A stretch of DNA of 42,657 nucleotides, from positions 1 through 42,657 of the forward strand of contig NZ_MDGL01000005.1 of NCBI RefSeq assembly GCF_002742265.1, written 5' to 3'. The notes beneath the pieces are model-generated. The model saw only the letters and a list, made by a program, of their open reading frames with translations, searched no databases and was not told the DNA's origin. Positions 6,564 through 14,219 of this stretch are shown here, piece by piece. Each line of letters begins with the position of its first letter. Within the stretch, counting starts at the first letter, position 1. This DNA is from Maribacter sp. 4G9. Its GTDB lineage: Bacteria; Bacteroidota; Bacteroidia; Flavobacteriales; Flavobacteriaceae. Both the position numbers and the translations under genes were made by a program.

Positions 6564-8552
6564 TTATTTCCTATAGGCGAGCAAGCTCAATGCATTGACC
6601 ACCACTACCAACGTAGAGCCTTCGTGAACCGCCACGGCTATGCCGATACTTGCCCAGCTCATTATGGTCGCAGGGATTAAAAAGGCTACAACCCCCAAAC
6701 TTACCCATAAGTTTTGCCTGATAATAGCTTTTGCTTTTCTGCTCAAACCAATGGCAAAGGGTAGGGTTTCCAGTTTATCGGCCATCAGCGCTATATCTGC
6801 TGTCTCTAAAGCCACGTCGCTTCCCGCTGCACCCATTGCAATACCAACGGTACTGTTTGCCATAGCAGGTGCATCATTAACACCATCGCCCACCATTGCC
6901 AGTTTATTTTCCTGTTCCGCAAGTTTTTTGATGGCCTCCACTTTTTCTTCGGGAAGCAGGCTTCCGCGTGCTTCGGTCAACCCGATTTCCTCGGCTACAG
7001 CGTCGGCCACTTTCTGGTTGTCGCCCGTAAGCATTATCATTTTCTTGATGCCTATTTCCTTTAGTTGGGCCAGGGTTTCCTTGGCTTTTTCCCGTGGGGT
7101 GTCCATCAGCCCGAGCATCCCTATAAATTCATCGCCCCTTTTTATTAGCATCGTGGTCTTTCCTTCCCCTTCAAGTGCTCTTACCTTTTCTGATACATCG
7201 CTGGGAACACCTTTATCAATATCCTCAAAAAGCTCAAGATTGCCTATGTAAATGGAATTCCCTTGATAGTTTGCCTTTATGCCCTTGCCCTGTACGGCCT
7301 CCAAATCATCGGCATCCGGAATCTTGGTGTCCTTCCCAAGCCGCTCCATCCCATCCCTTACAACTGCTTTTGCCAGGGGATGGTCGCTCAGTTCCTCAAC
7401 CGCAATCGCGATTTCCAACAGTTCCTTTTTATCTATGTTGCCAAAACTTTCGACGTCGGTAAGCTTTGGTTTTCCTTCGGTAAGTGTTCCCGTTTTGTCA
7501 AAAGCGAGAGCGGTAAGTACCCCTAAGTCTTCCAAGGGGCGACCGCCTTTTATCAAAACGCCGCCACGCGCAGCCCTTGCAACGCCACTCAATACCGCAG
7601 AAGGTGTAGAGATGGCGAGCGCGCACGGACTTGCAGCCACAAGTACAGCCAAGGAACGATAGAGACTTTCGCTCCACGTTTCATCAATAACCAGAAAAGC
7701 AAAATTCAATAGTATGACCAATAAGATTACCGATGGCACGTAGTACCGCTCAAACTTGTCGGTCAATAATTGTGTGGGCGATTTTTGGTCCTGGGCCTCT
7801 TGAACCATAGTGACCAAGCGGTTGAGGGTAGAATCTTTTGCCTCTTTGATTACCTTTATTTCAAGGGTATTGTTGCCATTGATAGTTCCTGAAAATACAC
7901 GGTTCTCGTCGGGAATATCGCTTTTTGCTGTATATTCCTTATCGGGATTTTCTATTGGTGTTTTGTCCACCGGAACGCTTTCCCCGGTAATGGGTGACTG
8001 GTCTATACTACTATTGCCCTTTACAATAACACCATCAGCAGATATTTTACTGTTGGGGCGTACCACGATAGTATCACCTATCTGTAACTCTTCTATACCG
8101 ACTTCAACGGTATCGTCATCCTTCTTTAATAGTGCGGTTTTAGGCGCAAGGTCTGTTAATGCTGCAATGGATTTCTTGGCCTTGCCCATTGCATAGTTTT
8201 CCAGTGCGTGACCCAAACTAAACAAGAACAGCAATAAGGCACCTTCTGCCCATTCGCCCAAATAGGCGGCTCCTGCAGCTGCGACCAGCATCAGGAAATC
8301 GATTTCAAATCCGCCCTTGGAAATCTTGACGATGGCCTCCTTCAAGGTAAAATAGCCACCGAAAAAGTAGGCCGCAATATAGAGCCAAAAAGGAATGTTT
8401 TCTGAAACCCCGGTAAATTTCTCCAATAGGAAACCCGTAATTAGTGTGACCCCGCTTAAAATAGCAAAATAGAGTTCGGTGTTTTTGCCGAAGATGCCGC
8501 CGTGGTCGTGGTTGTGGCCATCGTCTTTGCTGTGTTTTTCCTTGTCTTTCAT
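6564..8552 (-). CDS. P1B-4 type heavy-metal exporting ATPase (CoaT/PfeT/CtpD-like)
   Basis: 662 residues with the full P-type ATPase set: TGES (about 189-192), DKTGTLTEGKP with phospho-Asp 352, SDHPLAKA, and GDGVNDAPAM. The helix-6 motif is SPC (S308-P309-C310) rather than CPC, and the last helix holds HEGST (643-647). SPC together with HEG-x-T defines subgroup P1B-4, which exports Fe2+, Co2+ or Ni2+. The N-terminus lacks an HMA domain and has a His/Asp-rich metal-binding tail (DDGHNHDHGG). It pumps metal out of the cytoplasm using ATP. A Fur-family gene directly downstream makes Fe2+ efflux, as by PfeT, a reasonable guess. Confidence 0.92.
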   Translation of the reverse strand: MKDKEKHSKDDGHNHDHGGIFGKNTELYFAILSGVTLITGFLLEKFTGVSENIPFWLYIAAYFFGGYFTLKEAIVKISKGGFEIDFLMLVAAAGAAYLGEWAEGALLLFLFSLGHALENYAMGKAKKSIAALTDLAPKTALLKKDDDTVEVGIEELQIGDTIVVRPNSKISADGVIVKGNSSIDQSPITGESVPVDKTPIENPDKEYTAKSDIPDENRVFSGTINGNNTLEIKVIKEAKDSTLNRLVTMVQEAQDQKSPTQLLTDKFERYYVPSVILLVILLNFAFLVIDETWSESLYRSLAVLVAASPCALAISTPSAVLSGVARAARGGVLIKGGRPLEDLGVLTALAFDKTGTLTEGKPKLTDVESFGNIDKKELLEIAIAVEELSDHPLAKAVVRDGMERLGKDTKIPDADDLEAVQGKGIKANYQGNSIYIGNLELFEDIDKGVPSDVSEKVRALEGEGKTTMLIKRGDEFIGMLGLMDTPREKAKETLAQLKEIGIKKMIMLTGDNQKVADAVAEEIGLTEARGSLLPEEKVEAIKKLAEQENKLAMVGDGVNDAPAMANSTVGIAMGAAGSDVALETADIALMADKLETLPFAIGLSRKAKAIIRQNLWVSLGVVAFLIPATIMSWASIGIAVAVHEGSTLVVVVNALSLLAYRK

Positions 8553-8631
8553 ATTATTAATGGTTTTGTTATCGTTAATTAAGATTTAATCCAGTTTTGG
8601 GCTTGTAATTTGTTAAAGGTTAACATTTTTG

Positions 8632-10566
8632 CTATTTCCAATTCATTTTTTGCAAACGTATTGCATTGAGAATGGCAACGAACGAAACACCTACATCGGC
8701 AAACACAGCCTCCCACATCGTAGCCAAACCGATGGCACCCAAAATGAGAAAAATCCCTTTTACCCCAAAAGCAAGACCAATATTTTGCCATACGATACGG
8801 CGTGTTGAGCGTCCAATTTGGATTCCTCGGGCCATCCTGCTCGGCTGGTCGGTCTGGATGATAACGTCTGCGGTCTCTATGGCCACATCGCTGCCCAAAC
8901 CACCCATTGCAATACCCACATCACTGGCTGCGAGCACGGGTGCATCGTTGATGCCGTCGCCCATAAATGCTACCGTGGATTCAGGTTGTTCCTTGAGCTT
9001 TTCGACCTCGTTGAGCTTATCTTCGGGTAGCAAGCCGCCTTTGGCCCAATCAATATTCAGTTCCTTGGCAACTTGTTGGGTTATGGAATCCTTGTCTCCA
9101 GAGAGCATTATGATTTTAGCTATTCCGGCCACCCGAATCTGTTGAATGGTGTGATGCGCGTCTTCCTTAAGTTCATCGGCAATGGTCACATAGCCTGCGA
9201 ATTTTCCATCGATGGCGACCATCACTATAGATTCGACTATCACATCGGTTTCAGGTGGAACATCAACACTATTGGAAGTCATCAATGCTTTGTTGCCGAC
9301 CAAGACCTGCTTATGGTTGACTGTGCCCTTTAATCCCTTACCGGCAACTTCAGAAACTTCGGATGCCTTAAAATCAGTACCGTCCGCTTTGTATTCCAGA
9401 ATTGCCTTTGCAATGGGGTGGGTAGATTGTTCTTCCATCGCCATCAGGTATTTCATAAATTCCACTTCCGCAAAAGCGGATGTATTTATCACTTCCTTAA
9501 TCTTAAAGACCCCTTTGGTAACGGTTCCGGTTTTGTCCATCACCACAGTATTCACTTTGGTCATTGCATCGAGAAAGGATGCACCTTTGAACAGGATTCC
9601 GTTGCGCGATGCCGCACCCAGACCGCCGAAATAGCCCAGTGGAATGGAAATGACCAAGGCACAAGGGCAGGAAATCACCAAGAAAATTAAAGCTCGGTAT
9701 AGCCAATCCCTAAACACATATTCATCGACAAAAAAGTATGGTAACAAAGTGAGTCCGATAGCAAGGAAAACCACGATGGGCGTATAAATCCGTGCAAACT
9801 TCCTAATAAATAATTCGGTCTTTGATTTCCGGGCCGTGGCATTCTGTACCATCTCCAGAATACGGGCGATGGAACTGTCCTTGAATTTCTTGGTGGTTTC
9901 TACTTCGATGACACCGTCGAGATTGATGCTTCCCGCAAAGACTTTTTCGTTCTGTGTTATGGTGTCGGGTTTGCTTTCGCCAGTAATGGCAGCTGTATTG
10001 AGCGATGCTTTGTTTGATAGCAGTTTGCCATCCAATGGGATTTTTTCGCCCACCCGTACCTGTATCTTCTCGCCAATATTGACCGTTTCGGGATTGACGG
10101 AAACGAAGTCCCCATTACGATAGACCAATGCCTCGTCCGGTCGTGCATCCAGAAGTGCCCTAATGTTTCCTTTGGCACGGTTTACGGCAGCATTTTGGAA
10201 CAGTTCGCCCACGGCATAGAACAACATCACGGCAACGCCCTCTGGATATTCGCCTATGGCAAATGCTCCCAAGGTTGCGATGGACATCAGGAAAAATTCT
10301 GTAAAGAAATCGCCATTTTTAATACTTTCCCATCCCTCCTTGATGACGGGAAAGCCAACAGGGATGTAAGCCACCGTGTACCACACAATCCTGACCCATC
10401 CCTTAAAGAAAGGAAAGGCATCGAAATAGTCAATGGCAATACCAACTATGAGCATCACAAAGCTGAAAATTGCCGGTAAATAGGTTTTGAGCTTTTTTTC
10501 GGTTGCTGAAATTACAGTGGACTGTTTCCCTTTTAGCTCCCGTAGCTGTAGTTTTTTCTTTTTCAT
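8632..10566 (-). CDS. zntA: Zn/Cd/Pb-exporting P1B-2 ATPase (ZntA/CadA-like)
   Basis: 644 residues. Motifs: TGES (about 196-199), CPC in helix 6 (C300-P301-C302), phospho-Asp 344 in DKTGTVTKG, THPIAKA, GDGINDAPVL, and a final helix with WEAVFADVG whose Asp is the P1B-2 zinc ligand. No N-terminal HMA domain or CxxC is present; the N-terminus is a short basic stretch. It exports Zn2+, Cd2+ or Pb2+ to the periplasm. Its start overlaps by 4 bases the end of a SpoIIAA-like gene, so the two are translationally coupled. A scar of a second copy lies at 1137-1270. Confidence 0.92.
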   Translation of the reverse strand: MKKKKLQLRELKGKQSTVISATEKKLKTYLPAIFSFVMLIVGIAIDYFDAFPFFKGWVRIVWYTVAYIPVGFPVIKEGWESIKNGDFFTEFFLMSIATLGAFAIGEYPEGVAVMLFYAVGELFQNAAVNRAKGNIRALLDARPDEALVYRNGDFVSVNPETVNIGEKIQVRVGEKIPLDGKLLSNKASLNTAAITGESKPDTITQNEKVFAGSINLDGVIEVETTKKFKDSSIARILEMVQNATARKSKTELFIRKFARIYTPIVVFLAIGLTLLPYFFVDEYVFRDWLYRALIFLVISCPCALVISIPLGYFGGLGAASRNGILFKGASFLDAMTKVNTVVMDKTGTVTKGVFKIKEVINTSAFAEVEFMKYLMAMEEQSTHPIAKAILEYKADGTDFKASEVSEVAGKGLKGTVNHKQVLVGNKALMTSNSVDVPPETDVIVESIVMVAIDGKFAGYVTIADELKEDAHHTIQQIRVAGIAKIIMLSGDKDSITQQVAKELNIDWAKGGLLPEDKLNEVEKLKEQPESTVAFMGDGINDAPVLAASDVGIAMGGLGSDVAIETADVIIQTDQPSRMARGIQIGRSTRRIVWQNIGLAFGVKGIFLILGAIGLATMWEAVFADVGVSFVAILNAIRLQKMNWK

Positions 10567-10925
10567 CCTTTTGTTGAGACCCAGGTCATTGCCTGCTCTT
10601 TATTTTTAATATCAAAAAATTTAACTTCAGACTTTATGAAAAAATCAGTTGCCTTCGCGGCCCATTCCTGCCATTTTTTATTGCCCACAAAGGCCATCTT
10701 GCCATAATCTCCCAAGTGTGCCGAAACAATCTTTAGGTCTTCCCAAAAGCCTTTAAGGGTATAGCCTTCAAAATCTTCCATTCCAAAATAGAAGTCCACT
10801 TTATGGCCTTTTTCTATGATGTTGTGGATGAGCGGATGCATCTTTTCCATATCCTTTTCCGTAAGTTTTCCGCTGATTTTAGCGGCAATAAGATGTTCTT
10901 TTTCCAAGTTTATTATCTGTAACAT
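10563..10925 (-). CDS. SpoIIAA-like (STAS-related) protein, copy 1
   Basis: 120 residues that fit the SpoIIAA-like fold family: a beta-strand opening MLQIINLEKEHLIAAKISGK, helix EKDMEKMHPLIHNIIEKG, strand KVDFYFGMEDFEGY, then KMAFVGNKKWQEWAAKATDF and KFFDIKNKEQAMTWV. Proteins of this family are small, soluble and of unclear biochemical role; some bind nonpolar ligands or act near membranes. The gene precedes and overlaps the ZntA-like ATPase by 4 bases. Copies 2 and 3 at 13791 and 15279 share GEKTW/GEKKW-type and K[YF]FGP-type positions. A near-identical upstream element is shared with copy 2. Confidence 0.87.
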   Translation of the reverse strand: MLQIINLEKEHLIAAKISGKLTEKDMEKMHPLIHNIIEKGHKVDFYFGMEDFEGYTLKGFWEDLKIVSAHLGDYGKMAFVGNKKWQEWAAKATDFFIKSEVKFFDIKNKEQAMTWVSTKG

Positions 10926-10958
10926 ATTTGTATATCTTTATATTCATCTATTTAAAAT

Positions 10959-10981
10959 ATTAGTGCGTTGTATGTGCAAAT
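10959..10981 (-). promoter_or_regulatory. Upstream element shared by SpoIIAA-like genes (copy 1)
   Basis: Read on the minus strand the site begins ATTTGCACATACAACGCACT. A 23-base block here is identical at 21 of 23 positions to 14171-14193, which lies upstream of the second SpoIIAA-like gene. The gap to the start codon is 33 bases here and 20 bases there. Its TTTGC could serve as a -33 promoter element, or the block may be an operator. A partly matching TTTGCACA occurs before the His-rich protein at 22798-22812. Confidence 0.5.
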
Positions 10982-11030
10982 GATACGCTCTACACATCAC
11001 ACTAATTTTCTTATTTCAATTACACTTTGT

Positions 11031-11477
11031 TTATTCATTGTTACCCCTTGTTTCTTTACCGTACTTAGCCTTAAAAAATGGAAAATGATGCGAAACCAGC
11101 AATAGTATAATCAATAGTGTACTGGTTATACCAATTAAATACATCCCATATCCTATGGCAATGCCAACACCAGCACTGGCCCATATAGTAGCGGCCGTTG
11201 TTAACCCTGATATGGTATTCTTTGAACTGTCCCTAAAAATGATACCCGCTCCCAAAAAACCAATACCAGAGACAATATTGGCGACAATCCTGGTTTGGTC
11301 TGCCATCTCAGTATGTGTATTGATGATGGTTAAAAGTGCAGCTCCCAAACAAACGGAAGCATAGGTTCTTATACCTGCATCGTGACCGTGAATTTCACGG
11401 TCAAGCCCAATCAAGATGCCCAGTAACAAGGCAACCAATAATCTGGGAATCAGCGTTATTTCAGTTTGTAAATCCAT
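11031..11477 (-). CDS. MgtC/SapB-family inner membrane protein
   Basis: 148 residues from the chosen ATG at 11477 (MDLQTEITLIPRLLVALLLG). A longer frame starts at 11531 but overlaps the bestrophin gene by 53 bases; 11477 gives a 1-base gap and the usual family N-terminus. MgtC/SapB features are LLGILIGLDRE, HDAGIRTYASVCLGAAL and GIGFLGAGII, then ATIWASAGVGIAIG. It has about four membrane helices. Family members help growth in low Mg2+ or in hosts by acting on ATP synthase or membrane potential; this copy lacks the extra C-terminal soluble domain of true MgtC. Within the island it fits divalent-cation homeostasis. Confidence 0.9.
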   Translation of the reverse strand: MDLQTEITLIPRLLVALLLGILIGLDREIHGHDAGIRTYASVCLGAALLTIINTHTEMADQTRIVANIVSGIGFLGAGIIFRDSSKNTISGLTTAATIWASAGVGIAIGYGMYLIGITSTLLIILLLVSHHFPFFKAKYGKETRGNNE

Positions 11478-11478
11478 A

Positions 11479-12369
11479 TTATAGAATGTAAAACATTTCA
11501 GGTTTCTTTTTCTGTGGGATGTCCTCATCACCTGTCATCTGCTTTAGATTAATTTCTATAGTTTGGGCCAAATCGGTCATTGGTGTGTCCATTGGGTTGT
11601 TTTCAAAGGGATCCTGCATTAAAATTGATGTTTTCTCAATGGCTATAAAGATGATAGGGATAGCGATGGTAAGGCCAATTTCCACAGAGAGGTAATTATC
11701 GGACAAACCAAACGGAAGCATTGTGGCAAAAACATAAATGATGAGGTGGATCAACAGGCTATGTGCCTTGGGGAATACCGTGTTTTTAATCCTTTCGCAT
11801 TTGCCCATTGAATCGCAAAGACGCGCAACAGTACTGTCAATTTGTACCTGTTGGAATTTATTGATTGCCTTATCGTTGCGGGCTTCTGATAAGGCTTCAG
11901 AATGTTTTAATAGAATAGCATTGGGAACATTTTGGTCATTAATGTCCTGAATTTTTAAATAGCCAGCTACCTTAGGGGAAAAGTCCACTTTCCTTAAGGA
12001 CTCACCCAGTGCATAGCACCACACAATTTGTCGTAAAACTATTTCTTTAATCCTAAATTCATACTGACTATCCTGTCGGTCATAAAAGGTTATGCTCTGT
12101 CGTACCAAAGTACGAGAATCGTTGACAATGGCGCCCCAAATAATACGGGCTTCCCACCAGCGTTCATAGGCTTGATTGGTTCTGAAACCTAAAAGTAGTG
12201 CCACAGCAGTCCCGAAAACCCCTGTAACGGCTATAGGTATCGAAATTTTACTTAGAAAACCGAATTGGTCTAAAATACCCATAGTTATGGCATAAAACAC
12301 AATAAATATAATGTCATATTTAATGTATTTAAGAAAGGACCAGATGGATATCCGTTTGTTTAAGAGCAT
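11479..12369 (-). CDS. Bestrophin-family (UPF0187/YneE-like) channel protein
   Basis: 296 residues. The bestrophin signature GFRTNQAYERWWEARIIWG lies near residues 60-80, after two N-terminal helices and before a long soluble stretch. A second membrane pair sits around 205-250 (IIYVFATMLPFGLSD; GLTIAIPIIFIAIEKTSI), and the tail contains DPFENNPMDTPM, as in the family. Bacterial bestrophins form pentameric channels; one studied example is cation-selective. The gene is followed after 1 base by MgtC-like and preceded by a K+-channel-like gene, which suggests a membrane-potential or ion module. Confidence 0.88.
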   Translation of the reverse strand: MLLNKRISIWSFLKYIKYDIIFIVFYAITMGILDQFGFLSKISIPIAVTGVFGTAVALLLGFRTNQAYERWWEARIIWGAIVNDSRTLVRQSITFYDRQDSQYEFRIKEIVLRQIVWCYALGESLRKVDFSPKVAGYLKIQDINDQNVPNAILLKHSEALSEARNDKAINKFQQVQIDSTVARLCDSMGKCERIKNTVFPKAHSLLIHLIIYVFATMLPFGLSDNYLSVEIGLTIAIPIIFIAIEKTSILMQDPFENNPMDTPMTDLAQTIEINLKQMTGDEDIPQKKKPEMFYIL

Positions 12370-12427
12370 TTTGTTTGTTTATTTTTATGTTTTAAAATTG
12401 TTTGCTTGTAATTTCCGTTTATACTTT

Positions 12428-12754
12428 TCATTCTTGTTTATGCTGGTGCTCAAACTTCTTTCCTATTTTTTGTATAATTGGATAGATGAAAATAGCAATG
12501 GCAGAAAGGAAGACGATTCCAGAATACATTGCATAAATCCCAGAAAAAAGTTTGCCGGCATTGGTATTTGCTTCGTCTAATGGTCCCATTCCCGTAAGAA
12601 TCATTGCGGCATTTAAAAAACTATCTATCCAACTTAAGCCCAACAAAAAATGATACCCCATCATTCCTATACCCAAAGAGGCTGTAACGATTACCATCAT
12701 TATTACCGTACTATTGAATATTTTATGATATAGCCTATCGTTCCAAGTTCCCAT
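12428..12754 (-). CDS. Small membrane protein with a K+-channel-like pore fold
   Basis: 108 residues: helix 1 (about 15-38), a re-entrant segment WIDSFLNAAMILTGMGPLDE, GKLFSGIYAMYSGIVFLSAI as the second long helix, and a basic tail. The helix, pore loop, helix layout and the GKLF-x2-Y-x2-YSG stretch match the last half of two-TM potassium channels (FLDAF...T-x-TVGYGD...GKLF). The filter position reads TGMGP instead of TVGYGD. It may form a non-selective or differently selective pore. It sits 58 bases upstream of the bestrophin gene. Annotation as an ion channel is inference. Confidence 0.7.
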   Translation of the reverse strand: MGTWNDRLYHKIFNSTVIMMVIVTASLGIGMMGYHFLLGLSWIDSFLNAAMILTGMGPLDEANTNAGKLFSGIYAMYSGIVFLSAIAIFIYPIIQKIGKKFEHQHKQE

Positions 12755-12768
12755 ATTTTTTTATTAAA

Positions 12769-13317
12769 TTACTGGTTGTCCATTTTCAAAACCATTTGTG
12801 CAAACTGCACCTCTATGGTATCATCTATACCTTTTATGATGGAATCCAAGCCTGTATCAGCCACCAAAACCTGTCCTCTGGCACTTATCAAACACGACAT
12901 ACTTACACCTTGTTCAATATGTGTAATGGTTGCTTTAAATTGTGATTTAAAGGCTTTTCCTTGATAAGTAACATCTATCAGCCAATTAAAGTCGATAGGG
13001 TCGTGCCGTTTTGACAAAAAATCAACAGAAGGCACCGTACCGGTAAACCGAAGCATTAAGGGGTCTTCCTCCCCTGCCAGCATAGCTTTAATTTCAGGGT
13101 TGTTGGTCGATAGCGTTTTAAGGTCAAGGACACCACTGACCACTTTGGAATCATAGTCGAGATATAATGCCAGTTTGTGACTTTCTGCCTTAAAGGTTAC
13201 ACTATCAAGCATTGCCATCATCTCAACGTGGCCTTCTTCGGTCCTGTAAATTTTTTGGGCACTACCATTAAAATAGCTAACCAACAAGACTATTAAAATA
13301 AAGTGTTTAACATTCAT
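12769..13317 (-). CDS. Exported YceI-like protein
   Basis: 182 residues with a cleavable signal peptide (MNVKHFILIVLLVSYFNGSAQ). The mature part resembles a YceI lipocalin-like beta barrel: HVEMMAMLDSVTFKAESHKL, SGVLDLKTLSTNNPEIKAML, then RFTGTVPSVDFL and the late strand GIDDTIEVQFAQMVLKM. YceI proteins bind isoprenoid or other hydrophobic ligands in the periplasm. The gene is the head of the small run that leads into the channel-like, bestrophin and MgtC-like genes, with a 14-base gap. Similarity is moderate and ligand residues cannot be judged. Confidence 0.7.
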   Translation of the reverse strand: MNVKHFILIVLLVSYFNGSAQKIYRTEEGHVEMMAMLDSVTFKAESHKLALYLDYDSKVVSGVLDLKTLSTNNPEIKAMLAGEEDPLMLRFTGTVPSVDFLSKRHDPIDFNWLIDVTYQGKAFKSQFKATITHIEQGVSMSCLISARGQVLVADTGLDSIIKGIDDTIEVQFAQMVLKMDNQ

Positions 13318-13344
13318 AATATCTATCTTTAATTGTATAATTTA

Positions 13345-13416
13345 AAAAAGCAGCTTCTACTTTTGCTTTTAATGCTATCAATCATTTTGCTTTAAAAAAG
13401 CATCATAAAAGCTGCC
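13345..13416 (-). terminator. Possible intrinsic terminator after the zinc-ribbon gene
   Basis: On the minus strand GCAGCTTTTATGATGC is followed about 40 bases later by GCAAAAGTAGAAGCTGC and then a run of six T. The outer stem pairs GCAGCTT with AAGCTGC, with partly pairing inner bases. It lies downstream of the zinc-ribbon gene (stop at 13468) and before the YceI-like gene, so it probably separates the two transcription units. The large loop lowers confidence. Confidence 0.45.
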
Positions 13417-13467
13417 TGCTATTAATACAACTATTGAACTTCAATTCTTTACTGTATTGCACTATCA

Positions 13468-13740
13468 TTATTTTCTTTCAGTGCCACAATTGGGGCAAAA
13501 TTTTGCCTCGACCGGCACACTCTCGTTACAGTTGCTACACTTAAACTTGCCTAAAGGTGAACCGCACTTTTTACAAAAGGCTGCGCTCTCTTCATTTTTC
13601 TCACCACAGGCCGTGCAACGAATCATAACCTTTGCATCTGAACTATCTTCCCTATAGCCATAACCGCGCTTATTGTGATGTCCGCGGGAATGATGGCCTC
13701 CGTTTTGAAAGCCTCGAAATAAATGTTTTAAAAATCCCAT
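13468..13740 (-). CDS. Double zinc-ribbon protein
   Basis: 90 residues. The N-terminal third is rich in His, Gly and Arg (GGHHSRGHHNKRGYG). Two zinc ribbons follow: CTACGEKNEESAAFCKKCG and CSNCNESVPVEAKFCPNCG, each CxxC-x11-CxxC. Such proteins bind structural Zn2+ and often act in protein-protein or nucleic-acid contacts. The His-rich segment could also bind metal, fitting the metal island. It lies 50 bases upstream of a possible terminator region and downstream of SpoIIAA-like copy 2 (50-base gap). The precise role is unknown. Confidence 0.85.
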   Translation of the reverse strand: MGFLKHLFRGFQNGGHHSRGHHNKRGYGYREDSSDAKVMIRCTACGEKNEESAAFCKKCGSPLGKFKCSNCNESVPVEAKFCPNCGTERK

Positions 13741-13790
13741 ATTAATATATCTTTTAGTTTATTCTTTGATTAACCAGCCAATACCTACCA

Positions 13791-14150
13791 TCAGTCACTT
13801 TCAATCCATATTTTGGCTTCCTGTTTTTGGTCTGGACCAAAATATTTAATTTCGGCATTGCAAAATGGTTTCATAAATTGGGTGGCCCACTGTCGCCACT
13901 TTTTTTCGCCGACCAATGCTATTTTTTCATACTCCTTTTCGTGCTCAACATCTTTAGAGAAATCTTTCCATAGCCTATCTATATGCCAGCCTTGAAAATC
14001 GTTCATTTCGCAATACCACCGAACCTTTAAGCCCTTATCGAGAATACTATGGATAAGCGGATGTATTTTTTCAAAGTCGTACTGGTTGAGTTTACCGCTA
14101 GCCTTTGTGGTAACCACATTTTCGCTCTTTATGTCTGTAATCTGTAACAT
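13791..14150 (-). CDS. SpoIIAA-like (STAS-related) protein, copy 2
   Basis: 119 residues with the same plan as the copy at 10563: MLQITDIKSENVVTTKASGK, NQYDFEKIHPLIHSILDKGL, KVRWYCEMNDFQGWHIDRLW, then KIALVGEKKWRQWATQFMKP and EIKYFGPDQKQEAKIWIE. It is soluble and has no signal peptide. It is monocistronic or leads the zinc-ribbon gene. It carries the 23-base upstream element that it shares with copy 1, so the two copies are probably expressed under the same conditions. Confidence 0.87.
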   Translation of the reverse strand: MLQITDIKSENVVTTKASGKLNQYDFEKIHPLIHSILDKGLKVRWYCEMNDFQGWHIDRLWKDFSKDVEHEKEYEKIALVGEKKWRQWATQFMKPFCNAEIKYFGPDQKQEAKIWIESD

Positions 14151-14170
14151 CTTTTAAAATTAATATTATT

Positions 14171-14193
14171 ATTAGTGGATTGTATGTGCAAAT
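14171..14193 (-). promoter_or_regulatory. Upstream element shared by SpoIIAA-like genes (copy 2)
   Basis: The minus strand reads ATTTGCACATACAATCCACT followed by AAT. It matches 10959-10981 at 21 of 23 bases. It lies 20 bases before the start of SpoIIAA-like copy 2. Flanking sequence on both sides is not conserved between the two loci, which makes a shared promoter or operator more likely than a recent duplication of the whole region. Confidence 0.5.
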
Positions 14194-14219
14194 ATCCATT
14201 GGCTTTACACTTGCTTTTC

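Noticed and set aside
6640-7251. A 203-codon frame on the plus strand
   Set aside because: It lies wholly antisense to the P1B-4 ATPase, whose motifs are intact. The product is of low-complexity Ser/Ala/Phe type with no family resemblance.
11478-11531. Longer start for the MgtC-like gene at 11531
   Set aside because: It would add 18 basic residues overlapping the end of the bestrophin gene. The ATG at 11477 gives the family-like N-terminus.
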